In this document: in pieces, positions 23,498 through 33,468 of the stretch
Position numbering within the stretch: position 1 is the first letter of the stretch
Layout of the letters: every line of letters begins with the position of its first letter
From: Candidatus Methanomethylophilaceae archaeon
GTDB lineage: Archaea; Thermoplasmatota; Thermoplasmata; Methanomassiliicoccales; Methanomethylophilaceae
Length of the DNA: 50,042 nt
Direction of reading: 5' to 3'
Assembly: GCA_944320485.1 (NCBI GenBank)
Contig: CALUHQ010000074.1
Coordinates: 1 to 50,042, forward strand
The notes under the pieces: generated by a model
What the model was told of the DNA's origin: nothing
The model's input: the letters and a program-made list of their open reading frames with translations, nothing else
Database searches by the model: none
Program-made: the position numbers and the translations under genes

Positions 23498-24237
23498 TCC
23501 ATGACCCCCTTCGATGCCTTGACGACCGCCCTGAGCTTGGTGTCGTCGTCGCACTGCTCTATGAGGGTCCCGGTGACGATGATGTCCGCACCGGCCTTCC
23601 TGGCGGCCTCGGCCGCCTCGGGGGTCCTGATGCCGCCTCCGACGATCAGGGGAATCGATACGGCCTTCTTCACGGCGGAGATCATCTCGGGGGGCACCGG
23701 GCGGTCCGCTCCGGATCCGGCCTCGAGGTAGACGAGCTCCATGCCGTACATCTCGCATGCGATTGCGTAGGCGACGGCCTTTTCGACCTCCTCGTGCTTG
23801 ATGGGCTTGGCCTTCCCGACCTCCCCAACCTTCATGCCGGGCTCTACGATGATGTATCCCATCGGGATGGTCTCGATGCCGAGCTTCTTGATGAAGGGGG
23901 CGGCGTAGACCTGGGCCCCCATCAGCCACTTCACATCGGTGCTGTTCATCATGCTCATGAACAGGAGCGCATCCACATCTGCGGAAAGCGCCTCGGCGTT
24001 GCCGGGGAAGTGTATCGTGGGGAGACCCGACATCTCCTTGATGGCCTTCGCCGTGTCGGAGAGGTTCTGGCTGGTAACCCCTGTGGATCCGCCGATGAAG
24101 ACCGCGTCGGTCCCCGCCTCCTTCATGCGTTTCGCAAGCTCGCCTGCCTGTGCCGCGGGCTGCTTGTCCGGGTCGAGGAGGGCGACATGGAGTGTTCCTT
24201 CGGAGATCCTGTCGAGGAGGTACTGCTTAACCGTCAT
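23494..24237 (-). CDS. Geranylgeranylglyceryl phosphate synthase
   Basis: 247-residue TIM-barrel prenyltransferase making the first ether bond of archaeal membrane lipids from glycerol-1-phosphate and geranylgeranyl diphosphate. Diagnostic motifs are LHVALLDPDKQ at ~16, VFIGGSTGVT at ~46, HFPGNAEAL at ~75, YIIVEPGMKVG at ~128, YLEAGSGADRPVP at ~170 and IVGGGIRTPE at ~200. The layout is that of the group II enzyme. This is the best single marker that the window is archaeal. Confidence 0.95.
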   Translation of the reverse strand: MTVKQYLLDRISEGTLHVALLDPDKQPAAQAGELAKRMKEAGTDAVFIGGSTGVTSQNLSDTAKAIKEMSGLPTIHFPGNAEALSADVDALLFMSMMNSTDVKWLMGAQVYAAPFIKKLGIETIPMGYIIVEPGMKVGEVGKAKPIKHEEVEKAVAYAIACEMYGMELVYLEAGSGADRPVPPEMISAVKKAVSIPLIVGGGIRTPEAAEAARKAGADIIVTGTLIEQCDDDTKLRAVVKASKGVME

Positions 24238-24337
24238 AACCGATCACACCGAGTTTGAGCGCCGGATATCGGATCACGATCGTGAATCCGGCGTTATCTA
24301 TGCCATCTTGGCATCAGCGATGACTATGTTGGTACAA

Positions 24338-24351
24338 TATAAAAAGATAAC
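24338..24351 (+). promoter_or_regulatory. TATA box upstream of the 24420 gene
   Basis: TATAAAAAGATAAC in an AT-rich stretch predicts a start near 24370, 50 bp before the ATG. A GC-rich alternating run (CGCGGGCGCGCACGCGCATG) follows. Confidence 0.5.
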
Positions 24352-24419
24352 ACGCGGGCGCGCACGCGCATGCACGTAAGTCGGAATCCGATTCAATGTG
24401 GTGAACGATAATAAGCACG

Positions 24420-25445
24420 ATGACAATCGTGTCCCGGATGTTCTATCTGATGACCGACTCCGAGGACGCGGTTCCCGTGGAAGACTGGGAGCAGATAGGC
24501 AGCGCCCTGGCCGCCGTCACGTCCAGGGACACGGAGTTCATCGTCCTGTCCAAGGACCTGGACGGGGACGAGTTCATCCAGACGTCCCTGTGGAATCCCG
24601 GGATGATCCTGCGTCCCAGCTACATAGCGGAGATCAGCACAGGGGGACGCTTCTACAGGATGAAGACGAAGGACTTCAACTCCATCTACAGTTCCTTCCG
24701 TGCGTACTACGACGGGTGGGACCCCGTCGTCACGAAATGGGAGGACGTCACCGACGAGCTCTCAGACCGAGTTCCTGAAGATGTGGTAGTGCCTCGAGAG
24801 CGATCCGTGGACCCTCTGGAGGTAGACGTTCTCAAGGGTCATGGTGTCGAAGTCCACATGGTGGGGAAGGACAATCCCCGCCCTGGCCCCTTGGCGCAGG
24901 GACTTCGGGATCGATTCCCCGGCCCTGGCGTAGATGTGGTCGATGTTCTCGCCCCCGGTCTTCGTCGATCTCCCGTAAGGGGGGTCGGTGCAGACGGCAT
25001 CAATCTCATGGAACCTCTCTCCGATCTCCCCGATATCCACGGTGTCGAAGTCCGCCAGTTCCAGTCCGTAGAAGTCCATGTTCTCCTGGCAGCCTATGAC
25101 CATCTCCTCGTCGAAGTCGGATGCCATGGCCCTCATGCCCATCTCGGCAGCCTCGATGACGATGCCGCCGGTGCCGCAGAACGGGTCCAGTACCGTGCCG
25201 CCGCGTTTCACGCCGGTCAGGTTTATGAGCGCCCTGGCGAACTTCGGGTGCAGGGATATGGGGGAGAAGAACGGCCTCTCGCCGACCTTCCTCTTCTCCA
25301 GAAGGTCCGTGTCGGTGACCCGCTGCTCTATGTAGAGATGGACGGCGTCGCACATCTGCATCCTGACGACGGTATCCGGTTCGCGGAGGTTCACATCGTT
25401 GTTCCTGGAGAGTATCCCGCCGATCCTCCTGATGAGTCCCTGTGA
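24420..25445 (+). CDS. Unrecognised protein; coding signal only in the first ~115 codons
   Basis: The first ~115 residues look like a real soluble domain: MTIVSRMFYLMTDSEDAVPV, WEQIGSALAAVTSRDTEFIV, GRFYRMKTKDFNSIYSSFRA and YYDGWDPVVTKWEDVTDEL. I do not recognise it. A good TATA box precedes it. No stop codon occurs at the natural boundary near 24761; the frame stays open for another ~225 codons antisense to the trmG10 gene, where the protein looks like a meaningless shadow. Either a stop was lost or a frameshift occurred near 24755-24778 (a TGA is available in the next frame at 24776-24778). Confidence 0.45.
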   Translation: MTIVSRMFYLMTDSEDAVPVEDWEQIGSALAAVTSRDTEFIVLSKDLDGDEFIQTSLWNPGMILRPSYIAEISTGGRFYRMKTKDFNSIYSSFRAYYDGWDPVVTKWEDVTDELSDRVPEDVVVPRERSVDPLEVDVLKGHGVEVHMVGKDNPRPGPLAQGLRDRFPGPGVDVVDVLAPGLRRSPVRGVGADGINLMEPLSDLPDIHGVEVRQFQSVEVHVLLAAYDHLLVEVGCHGPHAHLGSLDDDAAGAAERVQYRAAAFHAGQVYERPGELRVQGYGGEERPLADLPLLQKVRVGDPLLYVEMDGVAHLHPDDGIRFAEVHIVVPGEYPADPPDESL

Positions 25446-25757
25446 GTCCACGTCCTTCATCATCCCCTCGAACCTCTTGGCACGGACCGCGAAAGTCCCC
25501 TGGGGGAGGATTGTCTTCTCCAATCCGGACACGTCGTCCGGGGTGTACTCCCCGAGGTAGCGGCCGATGCTGTGGGTCAGGGCTATGCGGTCGGCGACAG
25601 GGTCGAGGAAACGCTCGTCGAAGGAGGCCACCATATATCCGGGGCCTGTCTTCACGACCTCGAACGAGTCGGTCTCGGCCTCCAGGCATCTGATGGCCTC
25701 GGCCAGCGGCATGTCCTTGGATTCACCGGACAGTTCGAAGAAGAATTGGGGGGTCAC
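24762..25757 (-). CDS. tRNA (guanine-10-N2)-methyltransferase, Trm-G10/TRM11 type
   Basis: 331 residues. The N-terminal ~150 residues are a THUMP-containing tRNA-binding region. A Rossmann methyltransferase follows: GGTVLDPFCGTGGIVIEAAE (SAM-binding) and VCTDPPYGRS, where DPPY is the N-methylation active site. It methylates G10 of tRNAs, as in the archaeal Trm-G10 enzyme. The start is GTG at 25757, 16 bp after the radA stop, so it is the second gene of a radA operon. Confidence 0.9.
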   Translation of the reverse strand: MTPQFFFELSGESKDMPLAEAIRCLEAETDSFEVVKTGPGYMVASFDERFLDPVADRIALTHSIGRYLGEYTPDDVSGLEKTILPQGTFAVRAKRFEGMMKDVDSQGLIRRIGGILSRNNDVNLREPDTVVRMQMCDAVHLYIEQRVTDTDLLEKRKVGERPFFSPISLHPKFARALINLTGVKRGGTVLDPFCGTGGIVIEAAEMGMRAMASDFDEEMVIGCQENMDFYGLELADFDTVDIGEIGERFHEIDAVCTDPPYGRSTKTGGENIDHIYARAGESIPKSLRQGARAGIVLPHHVDFDTMTLENVYLQRVHGSLSRHYHIFRNSV

Positions 25758-25773
25758 GCCCCCGGTTAAAGTT

Positions 25774-26715
25774 TCAATCCTTTATGCCGTCTTCGGTGAC
25801 CATGAAGACGGCCTCGCCCTCCGGCAGGTTGGGGGAGTCGATGAGCCTGGCGATCCTCTTGCCGGCCTTTCCCTTCCTCAGATAGATGCGGAACGTCGCC
25901 GTGTGTCCGACGATGTGCCCTCCGATGGGCCTCGTGGGGTCGCCGAAGAACGCATCGGGCTTCGCCGCGACCTGGTTCGTGACGGCGATGACCGCGTTGT
26001 TGACCGTTGCGAAGTTGAGCAGGTCGTGCATGTGACGGTTGAGGATCTGCTGCCTCTCGGCCAGTGCCCCCCTGCCCACGTACTCGGCCCTGAAGTGGGA
26101 TGTCAGGGAGTCGACGATGAGCAGTCTGATCTTGGTGGTCTGGGCGAGCTCCATGGCCTTGTCCACGAGGAGCACCTGGTGCTGGGAGTTGAACGCCCTC
26201 GCGACATGGATTCTCCTGAGGGTCTCGTCGGGGTCCACCCCGAGGTAGTTGGCCATCTGGATGATCCTCTCGGGCCTGAACGTGTTCTCTGAGTCTATGA
26301 TGATGACATCGGAGTCGAGACCGCCCCTCTCCTCGGGCAGGGTGGCGTTCACCGCCAGCTGGAAGCAGACCTGTGTCTTGCAGCTTCCGAACTCTCCGAA
26401 GAACTCCACGATGGACTGGCTCTCCAGTCCGCCTGCGAGAAGCTCATCGAACGCCTTGGATCCCGTCGTGAGCTTTGTGACCGTCTTCCTCCTCTCTAGG
26501 ATGTCCTCTCCTGTCTCGAAACCGCCAATGTCCGCGCAAAGCTTGGCACCCTCGATGATGTCCATTGCCTTCTTCTCCCCGATCTCGCACGTCTCAGCGA
26601 GTTCCTTGGGGGAAGCTACTGCAATGGCCATCAGCTCGTTGTATCCTGCTTCACGGAGTTTTTCTGCTATGGCTGGTCCTACTCCTGGTATGTCTTCAAG
26701 GGTTTTGGTGACCAT
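25774..26715 (-). CDS. radA: DNA repair and recombination protein RadA
   Basis: 313-residue archaeal RecA/Rad51 recombinase. An N-terminal helix-hairpin-helix domain ([20 protein letters not shown]) is followed by the ATPase core with Walker B LLIVDSLT, the L1/L2 region ([40 protein letters not shown]) and a C-terminal FMVTEDGI. The Walker A motif, residues 107-114, reads GEFGSCKT: the glycine before Lys113 is Cys112 (codon TGC, one base from GGC). Otherwise the protein looks fully functional. A TATA-like TTAAATATC lies 30 bp upstream. It heads an operon with trmG10. Confidence 0.95.
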   Translation of the reverse strand: MVTKTLEDIPGVGPAIAEKLREAGYNELMAIAVASPKELAETCEIGEKKAMDIIEGAKLCADIGGFETGEDILERRKTVTKLTTGSKAFDELLAGGLESQSIVEFFGEFGSCKTQVCFQLAVNATLPEERGGLDSDVIIIDSENTFRPERIIQMANYLGVDPDETLRRIHVARAFNSQHQVLLVDKAMELAQTTKIRLLIVDSLTSHFRAEYVGRGALAERQQILNRHMHDLLNFATVNNAVIAVTNQVAAKPDAFFGDPTRPIGGHIVGHTATFRIYLRKGKAGKRIARLIDSPNLPEGEAVFMVTEDGIKD

Positions 26716-27072
26716 TGGGATTCCTCCGATTGACCATGTCCGATGGGATATTTAACCGGAATCGGGGGGTGGCCGAAAACGCCGAACGGCGGATCGGTCA
26801 AGAGTATGGGACAGGATCCCATCATCTGACATGCTGGCACATTGCGATCCCAATCCTTCGGGACGTCATCAGACTCCAGGAGAAACAAGGGTGTTGTCAA
26901 CGTCTGGCACTTCAGATTACGATTATGTCGCGTATGAATGTCGAACCGCGGGGCGGGCGGGAGTCCGCATGCGAACGATCATAGGAAGTCGACCGCGGAT
27001 GAGCATGGATGCAGGGTCAGCGGTCTTATAGAGAAGGGGAGGGGAATGGGCACCCGGAGGGGGCGTTTGGGT
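26716..27072. other. 357-bp gap between radA and the aquaporin gene
   Basis: Apart from the radA promoter box (minus-strand TTAAATATC, ~26746-26754), I see no convincing gene, tRNA, hairpin terminator or repeat. Short frames here lack ribosome-binding sites and family features. Confidence 0.5.
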
Positions 27073-27768
27073 TCAGGCATCCTCGGGCTCGTCGGCGGGC
27101 TTGAGGAACTTCCAGACGAGTCCCGCGATGATGGCACCGATGACAGGGGCGATGATGAACAGCCACACCTGCTCGATGGCAAGGGAGCTTCCCTCGACGA
27201 GCATCATGAGTGCGGGTCCGAAGGACCTGGCGGGGTTGACGGACGTTCCCGTGAGTCCGATGGCCATGAGGTGGACCAGGACCAGGGTGAGACCGATGAT
27301 GAGTCCGGCCTGAGCGGATGTTGCCTTGGTGGAGGTCACTCCCAGAGCTGCGAGGACGAAGATGAAGGTCATCAGGATCTCGACGATCAGTGCGCCGGCG
27401 ACGGTGATGTCCGAGGCCGAGGCCTCGCCGTATCCGTTCTGTCCGAGTCCGACCGCAGTGCTCCAGTCCCCGGTCTGGCTGAGGATGGCCCAGAGCAGGA
27501 CCGCCCCGATGATACCGCCGATGAACTGGAAGACGATGTATCCGACGGCATCCCTGGTGTCGATTCTCTTGTCAACGTACATTCCGATGGTGATAGCGGG
27601 GTTGATGTGGCATCCGGACACGCGTCCGATGCAGTACGCCATGGCCACCACGGACAGGCCGAAGGCGAGTGCGGTGCCAACGACCCCTGCGGGGGTCGAG
27701 CATCCCACGACGACCGCCACGCCGCATCCGACCATGGTGAGGACCATGGTCCCGATGAGCTCGGCCAC
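27073..27768 (-). CDS. MIP-family channel (aquaporin/glyceroporin), N-terminus disrupted by TAA
   Basis: 231 residues from a GTG, with six membrane helices and both half-helix motifs: HINPAITIG and SVNPARSFGPAL. It would conduct water, glycerol or other small neutral solutes. The likely original start is the ATG at 27795: the frame reads MASESIR-stop-YVAELIGTM, with TAA at 27774-27772 exactly where a Lys would fit. A TATA box (TTTTTATATTG, ~27828-27838) puts the transcript start about 10-15 nt before that ATG. So either translation begins at the GTG (no Shine-Dalgarno seen) or this is a recent nonsense mutant. Confidence 0.85.
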   Translation of the reverse strand: MAELIGTMVLTMVGCGVAVVVGCSTPAGVVGTALAFGLSVVAMAYCIGRVSGCHINPAITIGMYVDKRIDTRDAVGYIVFQFIGGIIGAVLLWAILSQTGDWSTAVGLGQNGYGEASASDITVAGALIVEILMTFIFVLAALGVTSTKATSAQAGLIIGLTLVLVHLMAIGLTGTSVNPARSFGPALMMLVEGSSLAIEQVWLFIIAPVIGAIIAGLVWKFLKPADEPEDA

Positions 27769-27879
27769 GTATTATCTGATGGATTCGCTAGCCATGTGAA
27801 TCACTGGAGCGTGCTCCACGATATCAATATAAAAACACTGCCCCCGGCCAGGGGGAATGGAAAGGGGGGTTTGGGAGGA

Positions 27880-27901
27880 CCGTCCCCTGGAAGGGGAACG
27901 G
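27880..27901 (-). terminator. Hairpin after the lysine operon
   Basis: CCGT-CCCC/GGGG-A-ACGG stem with a one-base bulge, 11 bp past the dapL stop. Confidence 0.35.
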
Positions 27902-27911
27902 CCCAGGAGGT

Positions 27912-29075
27912 TCACTGGTAGGAACCGCGCTCCATCCTCTCGAGCGCGATCTTGATGCGCTCGACGGGCTCGGTCACGGTCATTCTGATGTAGCCCTCCG
28001 CGCTCTCGCCGAACCCGGATCCGGGTGTCACGATGACTCCCAGGTCGATCATCTCCTGGGTGAACTCGGCGGACGACTTGCCGCAGTTGAACCAGACGTA
28101 GAACGTGCCCTTGGGCATCACGACGTCGTACCCGAGCTTCCTGAGGCCCTCGACGAGCACCTTCCTCCTCTCGGCGTAGATCGCCATGTTGTCGGCTATG
28201 ACCTTGGGCAGCTTCCCGTCATCGCCGTAGAGCTCCAGAGCCTTGATGCCGGCCTTCTGGATGAAGATGGGGGCTCCAGAATCGGTCTGGCCCTTGCACT
28301 TGGTCAGCCCGGCGATGAGGTCGGGGTGTCCGACGGCGTATCCGAGCCTGAACCCGGTCATGTTGAACGTCTTGGAGAACGACCCGAACTCGATGGCGTC
28401 GGGGCCGACCTGCAGGATGGACGGGGCCTGGTAGCCGTCGTAGCACATCTCGGAGTAGGCGGCGTCGAAGCACAGGATGGTCTTGTTCTCCTGGCACCAT
28501 GCGTAGACCTTCTTCAGGTAGTCCAGGTCGCAGGTGGCGCCGGTGGGGTTGTTGGGGTAGTTGAGGTAGAGCAGCCTGGCGCCCTTGGGGCACTCGTCCA
28601 CGTCGAGCAGCCAGTTCTTCTCGGCCCTCAGGGGGACCTTGACGCACTTGGCCTCGTTGAAGATCGTGGCCGCGCCGGAGTACACGGGGTACCCGGGCGA
28701 GGGGGCGATGATGGTCTCCCCGGCGTTCACGAAGGCCTGGGCGATGTTGAAGATGCCCTCCTTGGAGCCGATGGTGATGCACACCTGGGTGTCCGGGTCC
28801 ACGTCGACGTTGAACCTCTTCTTGTACCAGGCCGCCACGGCCCTCCTGAGGTCCTTCTCGCCCTGGGACGAGGAGTACTTCTGGTTGTCGTTGACGCCCG
28901 CCTCCTTGCAGAGCTCCTCGACGATGCAGTCGGGGGTGGGGAGGTCGGGATCGCCGATCCCGAAGTCGATCATGTCCCATCCAGCGGCCCTCTTCTCGGC
29001 GGAGAGCTTCTCCAGCCTGACGAAGAGGTACGGGGGGATCTGTTTCAGTCTGTCTGCCTGTTCGAAGGTTGTCAT
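27912..29075 (-). CDS. dapL: LL-diaminopimelate aminotransferase
   Basis: 387-residue class I/II PLP aminotransferase that turns tetrahydrodipicolinate directly into LL-diaminopimelate. The PLP lysine is K235 in SFSKTFNMTGFRLGYAVG. Other motifs are IDFGIGDPDLPTP, YPNNPTGA and FDAAYSEM. The assignment over other aminotransferases rests on the DapL-like sequence and on its place after dapF and lysA. It replaces the dapD/dapC/dapE route. Starts 1 bp after the dapF stop; last gene of the operon. Confidence 0.9.
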   Translation of the reverse strand: MTTFEQADRLKQIPPYLFVRLEKLSAEKRAAGWDMIDFGIGDPDLPTPDCIVEELCKEAGVNDNQKYSSSQGEKDLRRAVAAWYKKRFNVDVDPDTQVCITIGSKEGIFNIAQAFVNAGETIIAPSPGYPVYSGAATIFNEAKCVKVPLRAEKNWLLDVDECPKGARLLYLNYPNNPTGATCDLDYLKKVYAWCQENKTILCFDAAYSEMCYDGYQAPSILQVGPDAIEFGSFSKTFNMTGFRLGYAVGHPDLIAGLTKCKGQTDSGAPIFIQKAGIKALELYGDDGKLPKVIADNMAIYAERRKVLVEGLRKLGYDVVMPKGTFYVWFNCGKSSAEFTQEMIDLGVIVTPGSGFGESAEGYIRMTVTEPVERIKIALERMERGSYQ

Positions 29076-29076
29076 C

Positions 29077-29906
<830 letters not shown>

Positions 29907-29910
<4 letters not shown>

Positions 29911-31166
29911 CTCAGGAGCCTCTCGGGGATGATCTGGTGCCTCCACTGCTCCTCGACGGTCTCGGCCTCGCGGATGAGCTCCGCCTTGCCGTCGTTCACC
30001 AGGACCTCCGCGCACAGGGGGCGGGAGTTGTAGTTGCTGGACATGGAGAACCCGTACGCGCCGGCGTTGTAGACGGCCACCAGGTCGCCCTCCACCGGGT
30101 CGGGGAGGACCCTGTCGTGGGCCAGGTAGTCTCCGGACTCGCAGATGGGTCCGACGACGTCGTACTTGTCCGTGCAGGCCTTCCCGAACTTGTTGGCCAG
30201 GGCCACGTAGTGGTATGAGTCGTACATGGCGGGCCTTATGAGGGTGTTGAACCCCGCGTCGCAGCCCACGTACCTCTTGGTGCCGGCGTCCTTGACGTCG
30301 TTGACCCTGGTCAGGAGGACCGTGGTGTCGCAGACTATGTACCTGCCGGGCTCGAGGATGAGCGTCTTGATGTCGGTCTCCTCCTCGATCATGGCGGTGA
30401 GGTTGGAGGCGAGCTCCTCCACGTCCATCTCCTCCTCCTGGGGCTTGTAGGGCACGCCGATGCCGCCGCCCATGTCGATGAACTCCAGGTCGATGCCGAT
30501 GCTCTTGATCTCGTTGACCAGCTCGATCAGGACCTCCATCATGTCCATGAACGGCTCGACGGACTGTCCCCCGGACCCGATGTGGGCGTGTATGCCCTTG
30601 ACGTTGAACCCCAGGTCCTTGGCCCTGGCGTACGTGTTGATGACCTCGTCCAGGGGGATCCCGAACTTCGCGCCCTTGGATCCCGTGATGACCTTGGCGC
30701 TGTGGCCGGACCCGACGCCGGGGGTGACCCTGAAGGACACGTCGGTGCAGGGGGCGATCCTGGCCAGCCTCTCCATCTCGGAGATGGAGTCAAGGTTGAT
30801 CATGACCCCGAGGTCGGAGACCGCCTTGAGCTCCGCGTCGCTGACGTTGACCCCGGTGTACATTATCCTGTCGGGGGTGTACCCGGCCTTCAGGCAGCTC
30901 ATGACCTCCCCTATGGAGACGGCGTCGATGCCGGAGCCCTCCTGCTCGAGGACCTTCAGGATGGCCAGGTTGGTGTTGGCCTTGCACGCGTAGTGGATCT
31001 TGGTGTCCATGAAGCGGGAGAACGCGCCGTAGATGCGCCTGTAGTTCTCCCTCAGCCTCTGCTCGTCTGTGACGTAGACGGGCGTCCCGAACTCGTCGGC
31101 TATCTCGACGGCGGATTTGCCGCCGATCATCATGATCCCGTCCTTGCTCTCGAATTCCCTCATCAT
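29907..31166 (-). CDS. lysA: Diaminopimelate decarboxylase
   Basis: 419-residue fold-type III PLP enzyme catalysing the last step to lysine. The PLP lysine is K62 (HYACKANTN). Also present are the HAHIGSGGQS phosphate-binding loop, GGGIGVPY, EPGRYIV and the CESGDYLA active-site cysteine motif from the partner subunit. It overlaps lysC by 4 bp. Two adjacent ATGs (31166, 31163) are possible starts. Confidence 0.96.
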
Positions 31167-32518
31167 AGGACCTCACCTATGTACTTGTCATGCAGAAGTT
31201 TCACGACCTCGACCACCTTGTTCATGGGGACGACGAAGTTTAGCGAGACGTCGGAGGCACCCTCCGAGATCATCTCCACGTTGGCCTCCGCTTCCTTGAC
31301 GGCGGAGAAGATGTCGCCGGAGACCCCGCACTTGTCCAGCAGGTTGTCACCGACGGCGCAGATCAGGGCGACGTTGTTCTTCACGTCTATCCTCTCGATG
31401 TCGCCGCCGCTGAGGCCGTTGAGCTGCCTCAGGGTGTTCTTGACGTCGTTGTTGTGGACCAGGAAGGCCACCGTGGACAGGGATGTGGAGATCGAGTAGA
31501 TGATCACGTTGATCTCTGCGATCTTCTCGATGATCCTGGCTACCATGGCGGGCCTGTATGCGATCTCGGCCGAGCTGATGGTGATGATGGACAGGTCGGT
31601 CTTCGCCGCTACGGACCTGAGCAGCTCGTTCTTGGACTTCCTCAGGTGGTGGATCAGCGTGCCGGGCTCCTCCGGCCTGAAGGAGTTCTTGACCTTCAGG
31701 GGGATGTGCTTCAGCCTGACGGGCTCGATGGTCCGGGGGTGCAGCACCTTGGCGCCGAAGTAGGCGAGCTCGGCGGCCTCCCCGAAGTTCATCTCGTCGA
31801 TCTTCACCGCGTCGGGGATGATGCGGGGGTCGGCGGACATGAAACCGTCGACGTCGGTCCAGATCTCCAGCATGTCCGCGTCGATGGCGTTGGCTATGAC
31901 GGCGGCGGAGTAGTCGGACCCTCCCCTGCCGAACGTCAGGGGCCTCCCCTCAGGGTTGATCCCGTAGTACCCGGTGATGATGGGGATGACGCCCATGGAC
32001 AGGAGCGGCCTGACCCTCATGGTCATGCCGGTGGCGGTCTTCAGAAGGTCGGCGGACCCGGACATGGGCTGCCCGACGGCGACTATGCCGGCGTCCTCGG
32101 AGGTCATGGCCACAGAGCGGTGGCCCTTGGACCTCAGCAGGTACGCCAGGATCAGGGAGGAGAACCTCTCCCCCTGGGACACGACCGCGTCAGCGTAGCC
32201 GGGGTCGTCCCTGTCGGCCTGGATGGCGCTCCTGAGTCCGGCGAGCCTCGACTCGAACTCCCTCCTGAACTCCTCCAGGTTCTCCCCGTCGAAGAGCTGG
32301 GCGGCGGTGGCGAGGTGCTTCTGCGCGAACTCGTCGACGGCCTTCTCCACGTCTGTCTGCGGGTTGTCTACGATGCTTACCAGGAAGTTCGTGATGCCCG
32401 ACATGGCGGACACGACGACTACCTTCTCGCCCTCCTTGTTGGCCACGATGTCGGCCACTCTGCTCAGGGCCTCGGCGGAGCCAACGCTGGTCCCGCCGAA
32501 CTTCATAACAGTGATCAT
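31163..32518 (-). CDS. lysC: Aspartate kinase
   Basis: 451 residues. The kinase domain begins TVMKFGGTSVGSAEALSRVA; FGRGGSDYSAAVIANAIDAD and DVDGFMSADPRI mark the active site. Two C-terminal ACT domains (~300-451) should bind lysine or threonine for feedback control. It commits aspartate to the lysine/threonine/methionine branch. The position within a dap operon suggests a lysine-dedicated enzyme (inference). Confidence 0.95.
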   Translation of the reverse strand: MITVMKFGGTSVGSAEALSRVADIVANKEGEKVVVVSAMSGITNFLVSIVDNPQTDVEKAVDEFAQKHLATAAQLFDGENLEEFRREFESRLAGLRSAIQADRDDPGYADAVVSQGERFSSLILAYLLRSKGHRSVAMTSEDAGIVAVGQPMSGSADLLKTATGMTMRVRPLLSMGVIPIITGYYGINPEGRPLTFGRGGSDYSAAVIANAIDADMLEIWTDVDGFMSADPRIIPDAVKIDEMNFGEAAELAYFGAKVLHPRTIEPVRLKHIPLKVKNSFRPEEPGTLIHHLRKSKNELLRSVAAKTDLSIITISSAEIAYRPAMVARIIEKIAEINVIIYSISTSLSTVAFLVHNNDVKNTLRQLNGLSGGDIERIDVKNNVALICAVGDNLLDKCGVSGDIFSAVKEAEANVEMISEGASDVSLNFVVPMNKVVEVVKLLHDKYIGEVL

Positions 32519-32537
32519 TCAGAACACCTCTCGGAGT

Positions 32538-32587
32538 GGGGCCTCCGGGAGGCCCCGTAAGCGGTTTCGTCGGCGGGGGTACCCGCC
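32538..32587 (-). promoter_or_regulatory. Paired hairpins between dapA and lysC
   Basis: The 76-bp dapA-lysC gap holds two perfect hairpins: GGGGCCTC/GAGGCCCC with a 3-nt loop (32538-32556) and GGCGGG/CCCGCC with a 4-nt loop (32572-32587). No T-tract follows. They may set dapA versus lysC mRNA levels by processing or attenuation (inference). Confidence 0.4.
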
Positions 32588-32594
32588 TTGAGCG

Positions 32595-33467
32595 TCATGC
32601 TATCCCCAGGTCGTCGAGGATCGGGTCGAGGACCGCCCTCCCGTTGTCGGAGAGGGGCGTGAGCGGGAGCCTGGGGGAGCCGTCACCGTAGCCCATCCTG
32701 CCCATGACGTACTTGATGGGTATGGGGTTGGACTCGCAGAAGAGGGCGCCGAACAGGGGCAGGAGCTTGTTGTGTATGCTCTTGGCGATGTCGAACTTCC
32801 CGGACTGGGCGCTGTTGACCATCTCGGACACGAGGCCGGGGCAGCAGTTGGACGTCACGGATATCACGCCGTCCGCCCCCATGGCCATCAGGGCGAGGGT
32901 TATGCTGTCGTCCCCGCTGATGACCTCGAACCCCTCGGGCCTCCTGGCTATGATGTTCTGGATCTGGGACATGTTGCCGCTCGCCTCCTTGACGCCGACG
33001 ATCCCGTCCAGCTCGGCTAGCCTCAGCATCGTGTCGACGCTGATGTTGGAGCCGGTCCTCCCGGGGATGTTGTACACCACGATTGGTATGTCGATGGCCG
33101 ACTCTATCGCGCTGTAGTGCCTGTATATGCCCTCCTGGGTGGGCTTCACGTAGTACGGGGAGATGGAGAGTATCCCGTCGGCCCCGAGGTCCTCGGCGTC
33201 CTTGCTCAGCTGGACGGCCTCGGTGGTGCAGTTGCTCCCTGCCCCGGCGAGGACCTTGGCCCTCTTGGCCTCGTCCCTGACGATGCTGATGACCCTGAGG
33301 TGCTCCTCATGGCTGAGCATAGCTGACTCGCCCGTGGACCCGCAGGGGACCAGGGTGTCCACCCCGTTGTCCTCCTGGAATCTGACGAGCCTCCTGAGGG
33401 AATCCTCGTCGACGTCCCCGTCCCTGGTGAACGGGGTGATAAGTGCAGTACCTGTTCCCGCGAACAT
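32595..33467 (-). CDS. dapA: 4-hydroxy-tetrahydrodipicolinate synthase
   Basis: 290-residue TIM-barrel lyase condensing pyruvate with aspartate semialdehyde. The Schiff-base lysine is K160 (VGVKEASG), with Y132 in VVYNIPGRTG and the GSTGES loop at ~43. It begins 1 bp after the stop of the Lrp-type regulator, so it is under the same promoter. Confidence 0.95.
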   Translation of the reverse strand: MFAGTGTALITPFTRDGDVDEDSLRRLVRFQEDNGVDTLVPCGSTGESAMLSHEEHLRVISIVRDEAKRAKVLAGAGSNCTTEAVQLSKDAEDLGADGILSISPYYVKPTQEGIYRHYSAIESAIDIPIVVYNIPGRTGSNISVDTMLRLAELDGIVGVKEASGNMSQIQNIIARRPEGFEVISGDDSITLALMAMGADGVISVTSNCCPGLVSEMVNSAQSGKFDIAKSIHNKLLPLFGALFCESNPIPIKYVMGRMGYGDGSPRLPLTPLSDNGRAVLDPILDDLGIA

Positions 33468-33468
33468 T

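Noticed and set aside
26679..26900. 73-codon minus-strand frame upstream of radA
   Set aside because: It overlaps the radA start and promoter and has no recognisable features.
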